Shown here: positions 1-9,673 of the stretch, one piece after another
How positions within the stretch are numbered: position 1 is the first letter of the stretch
Layout: every line of letters starts with the position of its first letter
The notes under the pieces: model-generated
What the model saw: the letters and a program-made list of their open reading frames with translations, nothing else
Told to the model about the DNA's origin: nothing
Database searches by the model: none
Made by a program: the position numbers and the translations under genes
Assembly: GCA_002340095.1 (NCBI GenBank)
Contig: DDKS01000062.1
Span: 1-19,494, forward strand
Reading direction: 5' to 3'
Length of the DNA: 19,494 bases
From: Betaproteobacteria bacterium UBA2592
Lineage (GTDB): Bacteria; Pseudomonadota; Gammaproteobacteria; Burkholderiales; Rhodocyclaceae

Positions 1-161
1 AAACCTCAGTTAAACCACAGAGGCACAGAGACGCCGAGGAAAAACAAAGACTTGTCCTGGAGGGCCTGGTCACTTTCTGGGTGTGCGTGGAAGAAAATGC
101 AAGCCACTGTTTTTTTGAAGCTCTCTGTGTCTTTGTGTCTCTGTGGTGAGGTTTTTAGGTT
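1..161. repeat. Imperfect inverted repeat of the ACCACAGAG type
   Basis: The left arm (1-45) contains AAACCTC, then ACCACAGAG (14-22) and further CACAGAG-like units. The right arm (about 118-161) is its imperfect reverse complement, with CTCTGTGGT at 139-147 and GAGGTTTTT at 148-156. About 75 bp of unrelated sequence separates the arms. Short purine-biased CACAGAG units of this sort occur as dispersed intergenic repeats in many environmental bacteria (general knowledge, not searched here). No open reading frame of note lies inside. Its first 13 bases recur at the very end of the window in the same orientation. It could be a non-autonomous mobile element or a relic; the sequence does not decide. 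Confidence 0.7.
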
Positions 162-201
162 GATATATCACTTCAACAACAAGTCAAAGCGGCAATAAGG
201 C

Positions 202-226
202 AAAAAACCGGGACAAGCCCGGTTTT
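202..226 (-). terminator. Rho-independent terminator of the TerB-DUF697 gene
   Basis: On the minus strand a 9-bp stem (AAAACCGGG paired with CCCGGTTTT, 5-base loop) ends in a run of six T. It lies about 20 bases beyond the stop codon of the gene at 249-1232, where a terminator for that gene is expected. The arms are also A/T-rich at their outer ends, so some activity on plus-strand transcripts is possible. Confidence 0.8.
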
Positions 227-248
227 CACACGGGAAAGGCCGGAAAAT

Positions 249-1232
249 TCAGGCTCCCTTGACCATGGCCATGATCTGGCCGGCATCCAGGGTGGCGGCC
301 CGCTCCCGGATCTGGGGCAGGTAACGGGTCTGCATTTCCTTGGCAGGCCCGAGCAGGTTCTGGAAGCTCTGCTGCAGCATGGCGGTGCTCATCTGCCGTC
401 CGCCGGCGTAATAGCGCTTGGCGATCTGGCCCAGGGCGTAGGTGGTGGCGAAGGAAAAGGCCATGCCGGTGGCGGCCTGGCCGATCCTGCCCACGGTCTT
501 GCCCCCCACCTTGCCCAGCAGGCCGCCCAAGAGCTTGCGGCCGAACTGTTCCAGGTACTGGGACGTGAGGCCCACGCCCACGGTCGCCAGGAATTCCTTG
601 ATGTGACCCTGGTCCAGTTCGTGGCCGTAAGCCTTGCCGATGCGGTAGACCATCTTGATCTGCAGGGGAATGATGGCCACGGAGGCCCAGGACTGGGGCA
701 GCAGTTCCAGGGCGCCATTGAGGATCGAATAGTTGAGGATGGACTTGTCCAGCTCGGCTTCCGGCACGTTGGGCTGGGCGGCCACCACGGCGCCCGCCGC
801 GGCAGCGACCCCGGCGGCGGCAGCGCCGCTGCCGGCCTGGGCCGGGGGTGGTACATACTGGTCCAGGTCGGCCAGGGTATCGGCCTGGTTTTCCATCTGG
901 CGCGTCCCGGCGTCCCCCTCCAGGCCCAGCAGGCTCTTGAGACGGCTCAGGAAATGCCTCTCCGCTTCGCTCTGGCGTCCGTCCGCATCGCAGACGCACA
1001 CGGCCATCTCGTAGGCATACTGGCGCTGGCCCAGTTCGTCCAGGGCCTGCACCGCCTGTTCCAGGGTCAGACGCTTGAACAGCACATCCTGGTAGAGCCG
1101 GGGCAGGTCCGGCGCCTGTTCTCCCAGGGTTTCGGCGAACCGGCGGATGTGTTCCCGTTCCCGGTCATCGTTGGCACCATCGGCAAAGGCGGCGAAGAGG
1201 CTGATGGCGAGAATGGCGCGTTCTGGGGTCAT
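249..1232 (-). CDS. TerB-like / DUF697 domain protein
   Basis: This is a 327-aa protein. The N-terminal ~110 residues resemble the TerB (tellurite resistance B / DjlA-type) helical domain, with an early acidic FADGANDDREREH stretch and a second CDADGRQSEAERHFL stretch. An Ala/Pro/Gly-rich linker follows (about residues 130-165). The C-terminal part from about 170 resembles DUF697 as in YcjF-type proteins, with a glycine-rich amphipathic section (GGLLGKVGGKTVGRIGQA) that probably touches or enters the membrane. The start at 1232 is chosen because AAGGAG stands a few bases upstream; the longer in-frame ORF lacks a comparable site. It is transcribed alone, divergently from the alkene reductase. 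No enzymatic activity can be assigned; a role in envelope or metal stress is only suggested by the TerB link. Confidence 0.8.
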   Translation of the reverse strand: MTPERAILAISLFAAFADGANDDREREHIRRFAETLGEQAPDLPRLYQDVLFKRLTLEQAVQALDELGQRQYAYEMAVCVCDADGRQSEAERHFLSRLKSLLGLEGDAGTRQMENQADTLADLDQYVPPPAQAGSGAAAAGVAAAAGAVVAAQPNVPEAELDKSILNYSILNGALELLPQSWASVAIIPLQIKMVYRIGKAYGHELDQGHIKEFLATVGVGLTSQYLEQFGRKLLGGLLGKVGGKTVGRIGQAATGMAFSFATTYALGQIAKRYYAGGRQMSTAMLQQSFQNLLGPAKEMQTRYLPQIRERAATLDAGQIMAMVKGA

Positions 1233-1320
1233 GGTGTCTCCTTGGGCTTGAATTTTCCGGTTCAGGGGCAAAATGCCGGGGAAGGAAGCCTGCAAGGAAC
1301 TTCCCCGTCCCGCTCGTGAA

Positions 1321-1345
1321 TGGATGATAGTGGCAAGATCATCCA
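1321..1345. promoter_or_regulatory. Candidate operator: TGGATGAT-N9-ATCATCCA
   Basis: A perfect 8-bp inverted repeat with a 9-bp spacer sits in the 147-bp divergent gap, 35 bases before the reductase GTG start. The size and symmetry fit a dimeric repressor of the kind (TetR, MarR, LysR families) that often controls Old Yellow Enzyme genes, but no regulator gene is adjacent. In RNA it could alternatively form a hairpin. The function is inferred only. Confidence 0.4.
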
Positions 1346-1379
1346 CCTTTGTGATGCTTTTCGTAACAGGAGTTATCCC

Positions 1380-2429
1380 GTGACCACCCTTTTCGATTCC
1401 CTGCAGATGGGCGATCTCACCTTGCCCAACCGCATCATCATGGCTCCCCTCACCCGCTGCCGCGCCAGTGCCGGTCGCGTGCCCAATGCGCTAATGGCCA
1501 GGTATTATGCCCAGCGCGCCGATGCCGGCCTGATCCTGTCTGAAGCGACTTCCGTCTCTCCCCAGGGGGTGGGCTATCCCGACACGCCGGGCATCTGGAG
1601 CGACGCCCAGGTCGAAGGCTGGAAGCAGGTAACGGAAGCAGTGCACGGGAAAGGCGGCCGCATCTTCCTGCAGCTCTGGCATGTGGGCCGGGTGTCGGAC
1701 CCCTGCTATCTGGATGGGGAACTGCCGGTGGCGCCCAGCGCCATCGCCCCGCAGGGCCATGTGAGCCTGGTTCGGCCCGAGAAGGCCTATGTGACACCCC
1801 GGGCCCTGGAAATCCATGAAATCCCCGGTATCGTCACGGCCTATCGTCAGGGTGCCGAAAACGCCAAACGGGCAGGCTTCGACGGGGTGGAAATCCACGC
1901 GGCCAATGGTTATCTGCTCGACCAGTTCCTGCAGGACAGTACCAACCGGCGCACCGATGCTTATGGCGGTTCCATCGAGAACCGCGCCCGGTTGCTGCTG
2001 GAGGTGACGGATGCAGCCATCGAGGTTTGGGGGGCCGGCCGGGTCGGAGTGCATCTGGCGCCCCGCTGCGACGCCCACAGCATGGGCGACAGCAACCCGG
2101 CGGCCACCTTCGGTTACGTGGCGGAGCAGTTGGGCCAGCGCAAGATTGCCTTCATCTTCGCCCGGGAAGCCCAGGGTCCGGGCCTGCTCGGGCCGGAACT
2201 GAAGCGCAGGTTCGGCGGCGTGTTCATCGCCAACCAGGGGCTGACGGCTGCTACGGCCGCCGCCATCGTCGAAACGGGTCAGGCCGATGCCGTGGCTTTC
2301 GGCGTACCCTTCATCGCCAATCCCGACCTGGTGCAGCGTCTGCGCCAGGGAGCCCCCTGGAACGAGGCCAGGCCCGAATGCTTCTATGGCGGGGGGGAAG
2401 AAGGCTATACCGATTACCCGCAGCTCTGA
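1380..2429 (+). CDS. nemA: Alkene reductase, Old Yellow Enzyme family (NemA-like)
   Basis: This FMN-dependent NAD(P)H:flavin oxidoreductase reduces activated C=C bonds and often nitro or maleimide compounds in the cytoplasm. At 349 aa it has the usual length of a single TIM barrel. Visible landmarks are LPNRIIMAPLTR near the N-terminus (T25 by the flavin), WHVGR, the substrate-binding pair H173/N176 in HAANGYLLDQF, the TDAYGGSIENR segment and the C-terminal FYGGGEEGYTDYP. The Arg of the VGIR motif, which contacts flavin in OYE1 and PETN reductase, is His225 here (VGVHLAP); I recall this variant from related betaproteobacterial alkene reductases. The GTG at 1380 is preferred because AGGAG lies seven bases upstream and the protein then starts like its relatives. 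An in-frame ATG at 1320 would add 20 atypical residues. The exact substrate is unknown. Confidence 0.9.
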   Translation: MTTLFDSLQMGDLTLPNRIIMAPLTRCRASAGRVPNALMARYYAQRADAGLILSEATSVSPQGVGYPDTPGIWSDAQVEGWKQVTEAVHGKGGRIFLQLWHVGRVSDPCYLDGELPVAPSAIAPQGHVSLVRPEKAYVTPRALEIHEIPGIVTAYRQGAENAKRAGFDGVEIHAANGYLLDQFLQDSTNRRTDAYGGSIENRARLLLEVTDAAIEVWGAGRVGVHLAPRCDAHSMGDSNPAATFGYVAEQLGQRKIAFIFAREAQGPGLLGPELKRRFGGVFIANQGLTAATAAAIVETGQADAVAFGVPFIANPDLVQRLRQGAPWNEARPECFYGGGEEGYTDYPQL

Positions 2430-2430
2430 T

Positions 2431-2470
2431 GAAACACGGGGGCCAGGGTCTTTATCTTGGCCCCCGTGTT

Positions 2471-2472
<2 letters not shown>
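2431..2472. terminator. Bidirectional hairpin terminator between convergent genes
   Basis: A perfect 15-bp inverted repeat (GAAACACGGGGGCCA and its complement) with a 12-base loop lies between the convergent reductase and ATPase genes. It begins two bases after the reductase stop and its right arm runs into the ATPase stop codon. Each strand ends in only a short T stretch (GTTTC). The perfect GC-rich stem and convergent position still make termination in both directions the best reading. Confidence 0.8.
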
Positions 2473-5158
<2,686 letters not shown>

Positions 5159-5191
5159 GATGTCCTGCCCGGGAAGGATTGAACAGCTTAT

Positions 5192-5536
5192 TTATACAGC
5201 ATCGGGGGGCATGGCAAGGGCCAGGCGCTGGACCCGGTGCATGCGGCCCAGTTGCCGGGAAACGCTCTGATGGGCCCGGTCTGCCACCCGGTCGATAACC
5301 TGCTGCATGTCATGGCCCAGATCCTGGATCACGATCCGGGATTGTTTCTTCATCTGCACCACGATGCGGCAGAACTTGTCGCTGCCGCCCCGGGGACCAT
5401 TTACGTCGGCCAGATGCACCCGCACGGTGGATACCCCGTGGGCGAAACGGCCCAGGGCAAATTGCAGACGGTGACGTACGTGCTCGCGCAGTTCATTGAG
5501 AGCGGGCATCCCTTTGGCTTGAATCTGGATACGCAT
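5192..5536 (-). CDS. HPF/RaiA family ribosome-associated protein
   Basis: This 114-aa protein matches short HPF/RaiA hibernation factors in length (about 95-115 aa). It opens with the beta strand MRIQIQAKG and then has an amphipathic helix. The central VRVHLADVNGPRGGSDKFCRI stretch belongs to a divergent HPF subgroup; the C-terminal helix is rich in Arg and His. Family members bind the 30S decoding region and silence or protect ribosomes under stress. The start at 5536 is chosen because AGGAG lies 8 bases upstream; an in-frame ATG at 5572 would add 12 residues. It is the first gene of a pair with the P-type ATPase and is divergent from the NhaR-like regulator. Its SD site lies inside a leader hairpin (5539-5571). 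Confidence 0.82.
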   Translation of the reverse strand: MRIQIQAKGMPALNELREHVRHRLQFALGRFAHGVSTVRVHLADVNGPRGGSDKFCRIVVQMKKQSRIVIQDLGHDMQQVIDRVADRAHQSVSRQLGRMHRVQRLALAMPPDAV

Positions 5537-5538
5537 GA

Positions 5539-5571
5539 TGAAGTCTCCTGTTTTGTGGTTTGGAGACTTCA
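5539..5571 (-). promoter_or_regulatory. Leader hairpin that can hide the Shine-Dalgarno site
   Basis: In the transcript of the HPF-like gene, TGAAGTCTCC and GGAGACTTCA form a perfect 10-bp stem around a 13-base loop. The 3' arm contains the GGAG of the Shine-Dalgarno site and ends 2 bases before the ATG. Folding would block ribosome access, as in RNA thermometers or protein-controlled attenuators. The same symmetry in DNA could instead be a regulator site, for example for the divergent LysR-type protein. The inverted repeat is certain; its function is inferred. Confidence 0.6.
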
Positions 5572-5641
5572 CTCTACGGCTGGGATTTATTCAGGTAAAT
5601 TCGTATTATCTTTGAGCATATTTCGGTTTTTACGAAACACC
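5572..5641. promoter_or_regulatory. AT-rich divergent promoter region
   Basis: This 70-bp stretch separates the HPF-like gene from the nhaR-like gene and is markedly AT-rich against a GC-rich genome. On the plus strand TATTAT (5604-5609) resembles a -10 box; on the minus strand the overlapping GATAAT (5611-5606) does too. I see no convincing -35 box for either. TTCGTA (5600-5605) and TACGAA (5631-5636) form a widely spaced inverted repeat that may be a LysR-type binding site. Confidence 0.45.
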
Positions 5642-6562
5642 ATGGCCATCAATCACAAACATCTCTTCTATTTCTGGAAAACCGCCCGGGAAGGCGGGGT
5701 GGTGAAGGCGGGGGAAGCCCTGCATGTGACACCCCAGACCATCAGCGGCCAGATCCGGCTGCTGGAGGAAAGCCTGGGGGTGGAACTGTTCGGCCGCCAT
5801 GGCCGCTCCCTGGAGCTGACGGAGACGGGCCGGCTGGTGCTGGAGTACGCCGAGGAAATGTTCTCCTTGAGCGCCGAACTGGAGCAGATCGTCCGGCATT
5901 ACCCGGCCGGTCGGCCGACCGAATTCCGGGTCGGGGTTTCCGATGCCTTGCCCAAATCCCTGGTCTACCAGTTGCTGCAGCCTGCCGTGCTCCAGTCCGA
6001 TCCAGTCCGTATCATTTGCCGCGAGTGGCGTCTGGAACGGCTGCTGGCGGCCTTGCTGGAACATCGGCTCGATCTCGTGATCGCCGATACGCCGTTGACT
6101 GCCTCAGGACCGGAAGAGCGCGTCTACAGCCACCACCTGGGAGAATCCGGCCTGAGTTTCCTCGCCAGCCGTAAGCTGCTGGATGGGGAACTGCCACCCT
6201 TCCCCGCCGGTCTGGGCCGGCTGCCATTGCTCCTGCCCGGCGAGGATGCGGCGTTACGGCAGAAACTGACGGGCTGGCTGGAACGGCAGCGTCTGCGCCC
6301 CAAGGTGGTGGGAGAATTCGACGATTTCGCCCTGATGGTGGCCTTTGGCCAGGCGGGGGTCGGAGTCTTTGCCGTGCCCACGGCCATCGAGGCCGAGTGC
6401 CTGAGCAATTCCGGCATGGTGCTGCTTGGCCGGGCAGCGGGCATCCGCAGCGATTATTACGCGATTTCCATGGAGCGCCGCCTCACCCATCCTTGCGTGC
6501 TGAGCATTACCGAAGCGGCGCGCCAGCGTCTCGGCGGGCCGGACAAAGGTAATACCGGATAA
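5642..6562 (+). CDS. nhaR: LysR-family transcriptional regulator, NhaR-like
   Basis: This 306-aa protein has an N-terminal winged helix-turn-helix (about residues 5-65) and a periplasmic-binding-like effector domain. The opening HLFYFWKTAREGGVVKAGEA followed by TPQTISGQIRLLEESLG closely recalls NhaR of Escherichia coli, the Na+-responsive activator of nhaA. The start at 5642 gives the standard LysR N-terminus; the longer in-frame ORF reads antisense through the HPF-like gene. No good Shine-Dalgarno site is visible. It is divergent from the HPF-ATPase pair, the usual arrangement for a LysR regulator and its target. Control of a cation pump would suit an Na+/pH-sensing role, but this is inference. 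Confidence 0.85.
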   Translation: MAINHKHLFYFWKTAREGGVVKAGEALHVTPQTISGQIRLLEESLGVELFGRHGRSLELTETGRLVLEYAEEMFSLSAELEQIVRHYPAGRPTEFRVGVSDALPKSLVYQLLQPAVLQSDPVRIICREWRLERLLAALLEHRLDLVIADTPLTASGPEERVYSHHLGESGLSFLASRKLLDGELPPFPAGLGRLPLLLPGEDAALRQKLTGWLERQRLRPKVVGEFDDFALMVAFGQAGVGVFAVPTAIEAECLSNSGMVLLGRAAGIRSDYYAISMERRLTHPCVLSITEAARQRLGGPDKGNTG

Positions 6563-6605
6563 ATATTTTTTCCCGGTTTGCCACCAGGGCGCTATATTCC
6601 TGCAA

Positions 6606-7517
6606 ATGCGCCATCTGACGCTTTTCATCCTCCTCTGTCTGAGCTGGCTGCCGCTCCAAGCAGCCCAGTTTGCTGTTGTCATGAGTTCGGAAGAAGGTCC
6701 CTACCGGGAGTTTTCCGGCACGCTCAAGGGGGCCATGGGCGGTAGTCCCTGGAAAATCGGTTGGATGGGCAGCAGCGAGGCTTATGCCCTCGCACCTCCG
6801 GCCGGGATGGATCTGGTCGTCACCGTGGGCAGTCCGGCAGCCCGAACCGTGCTGCAAATTCCCGATGGTCCGCCGATGATCGCCACCTTACTGACCCGGG
6901 CCACCTTCGAGAAAATCCGCGCCGCCAGTCCGGGTCGCCGGAATGGCGTGACGGCCCTGTATCTGGATCAGCCCCTGCAACGCCAGGTTGCCTTCATCCA
7001 GCGGCTTCTGCCCGGAACCCGGCGGGTAGTTACCCTGGTCAGTGAAAATCTGGAAAACCAGATCCCCCTGCTCAAGCGCGAGCTGGCGGCGAGGGATATG
7101 AATCTTGATGCCACGGTCCTGGTCGATAACGACAACATGGTGCCGGTGCTCGAACGGCTGCTGGCCCGGGACGGGGTTTTCCTGGCCTTGCCTGACAGCA
7201 CCGTTTTCTCCCGGGACAACATCCGGCCCTTCCTGCTCACCACTTACCGTTACCAGCGCCCGGTGATTGCCTTTTCCCCGGCTTTCGTCCAGGCTGGGGC
7301 GTTGGCCGCACTGCATACCACCCCCGCCCAGCTCGCCCTGGAACTGAACCACTGGCTGACCCGCCTGGAACCGGGGAACATGGTTTTGCCCCAGCCCCGG
7401 GGACCTACCCGCTTTTCAGTGATCTTCAATACCCAGGTGGCTCGCGCCCTGAAGCTGACGCTGCCTGGTGAAGATGAAATCCTTGCCACCCTGCCTGTCC
7501 AGGGAGGAGAGAAATGA
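6606..7517 (+). CDS. Periplasmic ABC-type substrate-binding protein (solo)
   Basis: This 303-aa protein has a clear signal peptide (MRHLTLFILLCLSWLPLQA, cleavage near residue 19-20). The mature part has the look of the ABC_sub_bind family (PF04392, TrpX-like): a VVTVGSPAART segment, a central LPGTRRVVTLVSEN segment, and ALPDSTVFSRDNIRPFLLTTYRYQRPVIAF near the C-terminal lobe. No lipobox is seen, so it should be soluble in the periplasm. No permease or ATPase gene accompanies it. Its stop codon overlaps the start of the GGDEF sensor gene, which suggests that it delivers a ligand signal to that protein. No Shine-Dalgarno site precedes the ATG; a -10-like TATATT lies 8 bases upstream, so a leaderless message is possible. 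The ligand is unknown. Confidence 0.8.
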   Translation: MRHLTLFILLCLSWLPLQAAQFAVVMSSEEGPYREFSGTLKGAMGGSPWKIGWMGSSEAYALAPPAGMDLVVTVGSPAARTVLQIPDGPPMIATLLTRATFEKIRAASPGRRNGVTALYLDQPLQRQVAFIQRLLPGTRRVVTLVSENLENQIPLLKRELAARDMNLDATVLVDNDNMVPVLERLLARDGVFLALPDSTVFSRDNIRPFLLTTYRYQRPVIAFSPAFVQAGALAALHTTPAQLALELNHWLTRLEPGNMVLPQPRGPTRFSVIFNTQVARALKLTLPGEDEILATLPVQGGEK

Positions 7518-9604
7518 TGAGCAGCCTTTACCGGCGCCTCTTGTTGATGACCTTGCTGCCAGCCTGTTTTCTGTCCCTGGTGCTGGCGCTGTACTTTTCC
7601 TTTGCCGGCCTGCGCGCTCTGGAAGAAGAATTGCTGCAGCGCGGCGAGGACATCGTGCGCTACATGGCGCCCACCAGCGAATATGGTGTGGTTTCCGGCA
7701 ACTGGCTGAGCCTGCAGGGTATGGTCCAGGGCGCCGTGCAGCAGCCGGACGTGCGGGCGGCGGCCGTGGTGAACCGGGACGGGCGGGTGGTGGCCGTGAG
7801 CGGCCGGGTCAATCTGGGCGCGGAATATCTCAAGGCGCCCCCCAAGGGAGTGAGCCAGGTGGCCAGCGGCGAAGGCTGGATCGCTTTTGCCGCCCCGATC
7901 TACCGCAGCCAGGCAGGCAGTGGTGTGTTCATCGAGGAGCCAGTCCAGTCCAGTCCCGAACAGCCGGTGCTGGTGGGCCAGGTGTTCGTGGAGCTGGACA
8001 AGTCGGGGCTCGCCGAACGTCAGCGGGAACTGCTGTTCAGGGGGCTGGGCATCCTCATCCTGGCCCTGGCTGTGACCGCCTATTTCGTGGCCCGCCTGGC
8101 GCATACCCTGGTGCTGCCCGTGACGCGCCTGGTGGATGCGGTGCGGGCCATGGCGGCGGGAAATTTCCAGGTCCGGGTGGAAGAGTCCTCCCGGGATGAA
8201 CTCGGGGAACTGGAACAGGGGTTCAACCGCATGGCGGAATACATCAGCGATGTGCACCGCAGCCTTCAGGAGCGCATCGATGAGGCCACGGCCCTGCTGG
8301 CCTACCAGGCCCGGCACGATGCCCTGACCGGCCTGGTGAACCGGCGCGAGTTCGAGACGCGCCTGGAGGCCGCCATCCGGGTGGCCCAGGGCGGCGGGGA
8401 ACACAGTGCCGTGCTGTTCATCGACCTGGATCGTTTCAAGCGGGTCAACGACAGCAGTGGGCACATTGCCGGGGATGAACTGCTGCGGCAGCTGTCCCGC
8501 CAGCTCCAGAGCCGCCTGCGCCAGGGGGATACCCTGGCCCGGCTGGGGGGGGATGAGTTCGGGGTCCTGCTGCCCGGCTGCAGCAAGGACAACGCCCTGC
8601 GCCAGGCGGAAGCCCTGTGCGGGCTCGTGGCCGGCTTCCATTTTTCCTGGCAGGACAAGGTCTTCACGGTGGGCGCCAGCATCGGCGTGGTGGCGGTGGA
8701 TGCCGAGAGCCAGTCGGTCAGCCAGGTCCTCAGTGCCGGGGATGCGGCCTGCTATGCCGCCAAGGCCGGTGGCCGCAGCCGGGTCGAGGTGCACGAGCGG
8801 CAGATGCGGGAAGCCGCCCTGGGAGCCAGGCGGGATCAGTGGCGCGAACGGATGGAAATGGCCCTGGCCGACAACCTGTTTGCCTATCAGGCCCAGCCCC
8901 TGCGTCTCCTGGGTTCGGGTGTGCGCCAGCAGCAGCTGTTCGAGCTCACGGCCCTGGTCGACGACCGCCAGGGAAAACCCTTGCCCCTGCCGATGGAAGC
9001 GGCCGAGCGTCACGAACTGGCCCAGGAGATCGACCTGCGCCTCTTGCAGCAGGCAGGGGATTGCCTGCAGCGGGTGGAGATGGCCGGCAAGGTGGGCGAA
9101 CTGCTCTGCCTGCTGCGCATTTCCAACGCCGCCCTGGGCGATTCCGGACACAGGCAAAGGCTGGTGGCTGCCGTGACCGCCCTGGGTAGGGGTGCTGCCG
9201 CCCTGTGCCTGATGCTCAACGAAGAAACCGCGATTCAGTACCCGGCCGAAATGCAGCAGTTGTGCGAGCGTCTGCATGGTTCCGGTTGCCGGGTGGGGCT
9301 GGATGGGTTTGGGGGATGGATCGGTTCTCTCTCCCATCTGAGCGTCCTGGCTCCGGACTTCATTCGCATCACTCCCGTCCTGATCAGGGATGTGGGGGAA
9401 AACAGGAGTTCGGCGGCCCTGGTGCGGGCCCTGCGGGAAATTGCCGACGATCACGGCATCAGCACCATCGCTGCCGGGGTGGACGACCTGCCGGCCCTGC
9501 AGCGCCTAAAGGAACTTGGCATCACCTATGCCCAGGGACGGGTGGTGGCACCGCAAGAGCCGCTCGAATGCTGGCTCGAAGGCGCCGTCCTGCGGCACCT
9601 CTGA
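7514..9604 (+). CDS. Membrane diguanylate cyclase with HAMP, GGDEF and degenerate EAL domains
   Basis: This is a 696-aa inner-membrane signalling enzyme. Order: TM1 (about 10-32), a periplasmic sensor with the BarA-like phrase SEYGVVSGN (from S55), TM2 (about 177-197), HAMP (about 198-250), GGDEF (about 275-430) and an EAL-like domain (about 450-690). The active site GGDEF (345-349) is intact, and the inhibitory RxxD site is present (R336-D339). It should therefore make c-di-GMP under feedback control. The EAL domain has lost its signature: ELT at 477-479 in place of EAL, DGFGGW at 597 in place of DDFGTG, and IRIT in place of KID. It is probably a non-catalytic regulatory or binding module. 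The start is ATG 7514 or the adjacent ATG 7517; GGAGGAGAG precedes it. The gene overlaps the substrate-binding protein gene by 4 bases. Confidence 0.9.
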   Translation: MMSSLYRRLLLMTLLPACFLSLVLALYFSFAGLRALEEELLQRGEDIVRYMAPTSEYGVVSGNWLSLQGMVQGAVQQPDVRAAAVVNRDGRVVAVSGRVNLGAEYLKAPPKGVSQVASGEGWIAFAAPIYRSQAGSGVFIEEPVQSSPEQPVLVGQVFVELDKSGLAERQRELLFRGLGILILALAVTAYFVARLAHTLVLPVTRLVDAVRAMAAGNFQVRVEESSRDELGELEQGFNRMAEYISDVHRSLQERIDEATALLAYQARHDALTGLVNRREFETRLEAAIRVAQGGGEHSAVLFIDLDRFKRVNDSSGHIAGDELLRQLSRQLQSRLRQGDTLARLGGDEFGVLLPGCSKDNALRQAEALCGLVAGFHFSWQDKVFTVGASIGVVAVDAESQSVSQVLSAGDAACYAAKAGGRSRVEVHERQMREAALGARRDQWRERMEMALADNLFAYQAQPLRLLGSGVRQQQLFELTALVDDRQGKPLPLPMEAAERHELAQEIDLRLLQQAGDCLQRVEMAGKVGELLCLLRISNAALGDSGHRQRLVAAVTALGRGAAALCLMLNEETAIQYPAEMQQLCERLHGSGCRVGLDGFGGWIGSLSHLSVLAPDFIRITPVLIRDVGENRSSAALVRALREIADDHGISTIAAGVDDLPALQRLKELGITYAQGRVVAPQEPLECWLEGAVLRHL

Positions 9605-9614
9605 TAAGAAAGAT

Positions 9615-9638
9615 GCAGGGGGCCGCAGGGTCCCCTGC
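9615..9638. terminator. Possible weak terminator between convergent genes
   Basis: GCAGGGG (9615-9621) and CCCCTGC (9632-9638) form a 7-bp stem with a 10-base loop in the 69-bp gap between the diguanylate cyclase gene and metK. No T-run follows on the plus strand, only a pyrimidine-rich stretch. The position favours termination but the structure is modest. Confidence 0.35.
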
Positions 9639-9673
9639 TCCCCTCTGCTTTCTCTGCTGGCGGCCGGGCCGGA

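Noticed and set aside
1..161. CRISPR array or insertion sequence
   Set aside because: The units are irregular, inverted and without spacers of constant length, and no transposase is encoded.
5237..5641. N-terminal extension of the NhaR-like ORF
   Set aside because: It reads antisense across the HPF-like gene, while the LysR helix-turn-helix domain starts normally at ATG 5642.
7250..9454. A 734-codon minus-strand ORF antisense to the GGDEF gene
   Set aside because: It is a mirror of a high-GC coding strand: the protein is rich in Gly, His and Gln without any domain. The plus strand encodes an unmistakable HAMP-GGDEF protein.
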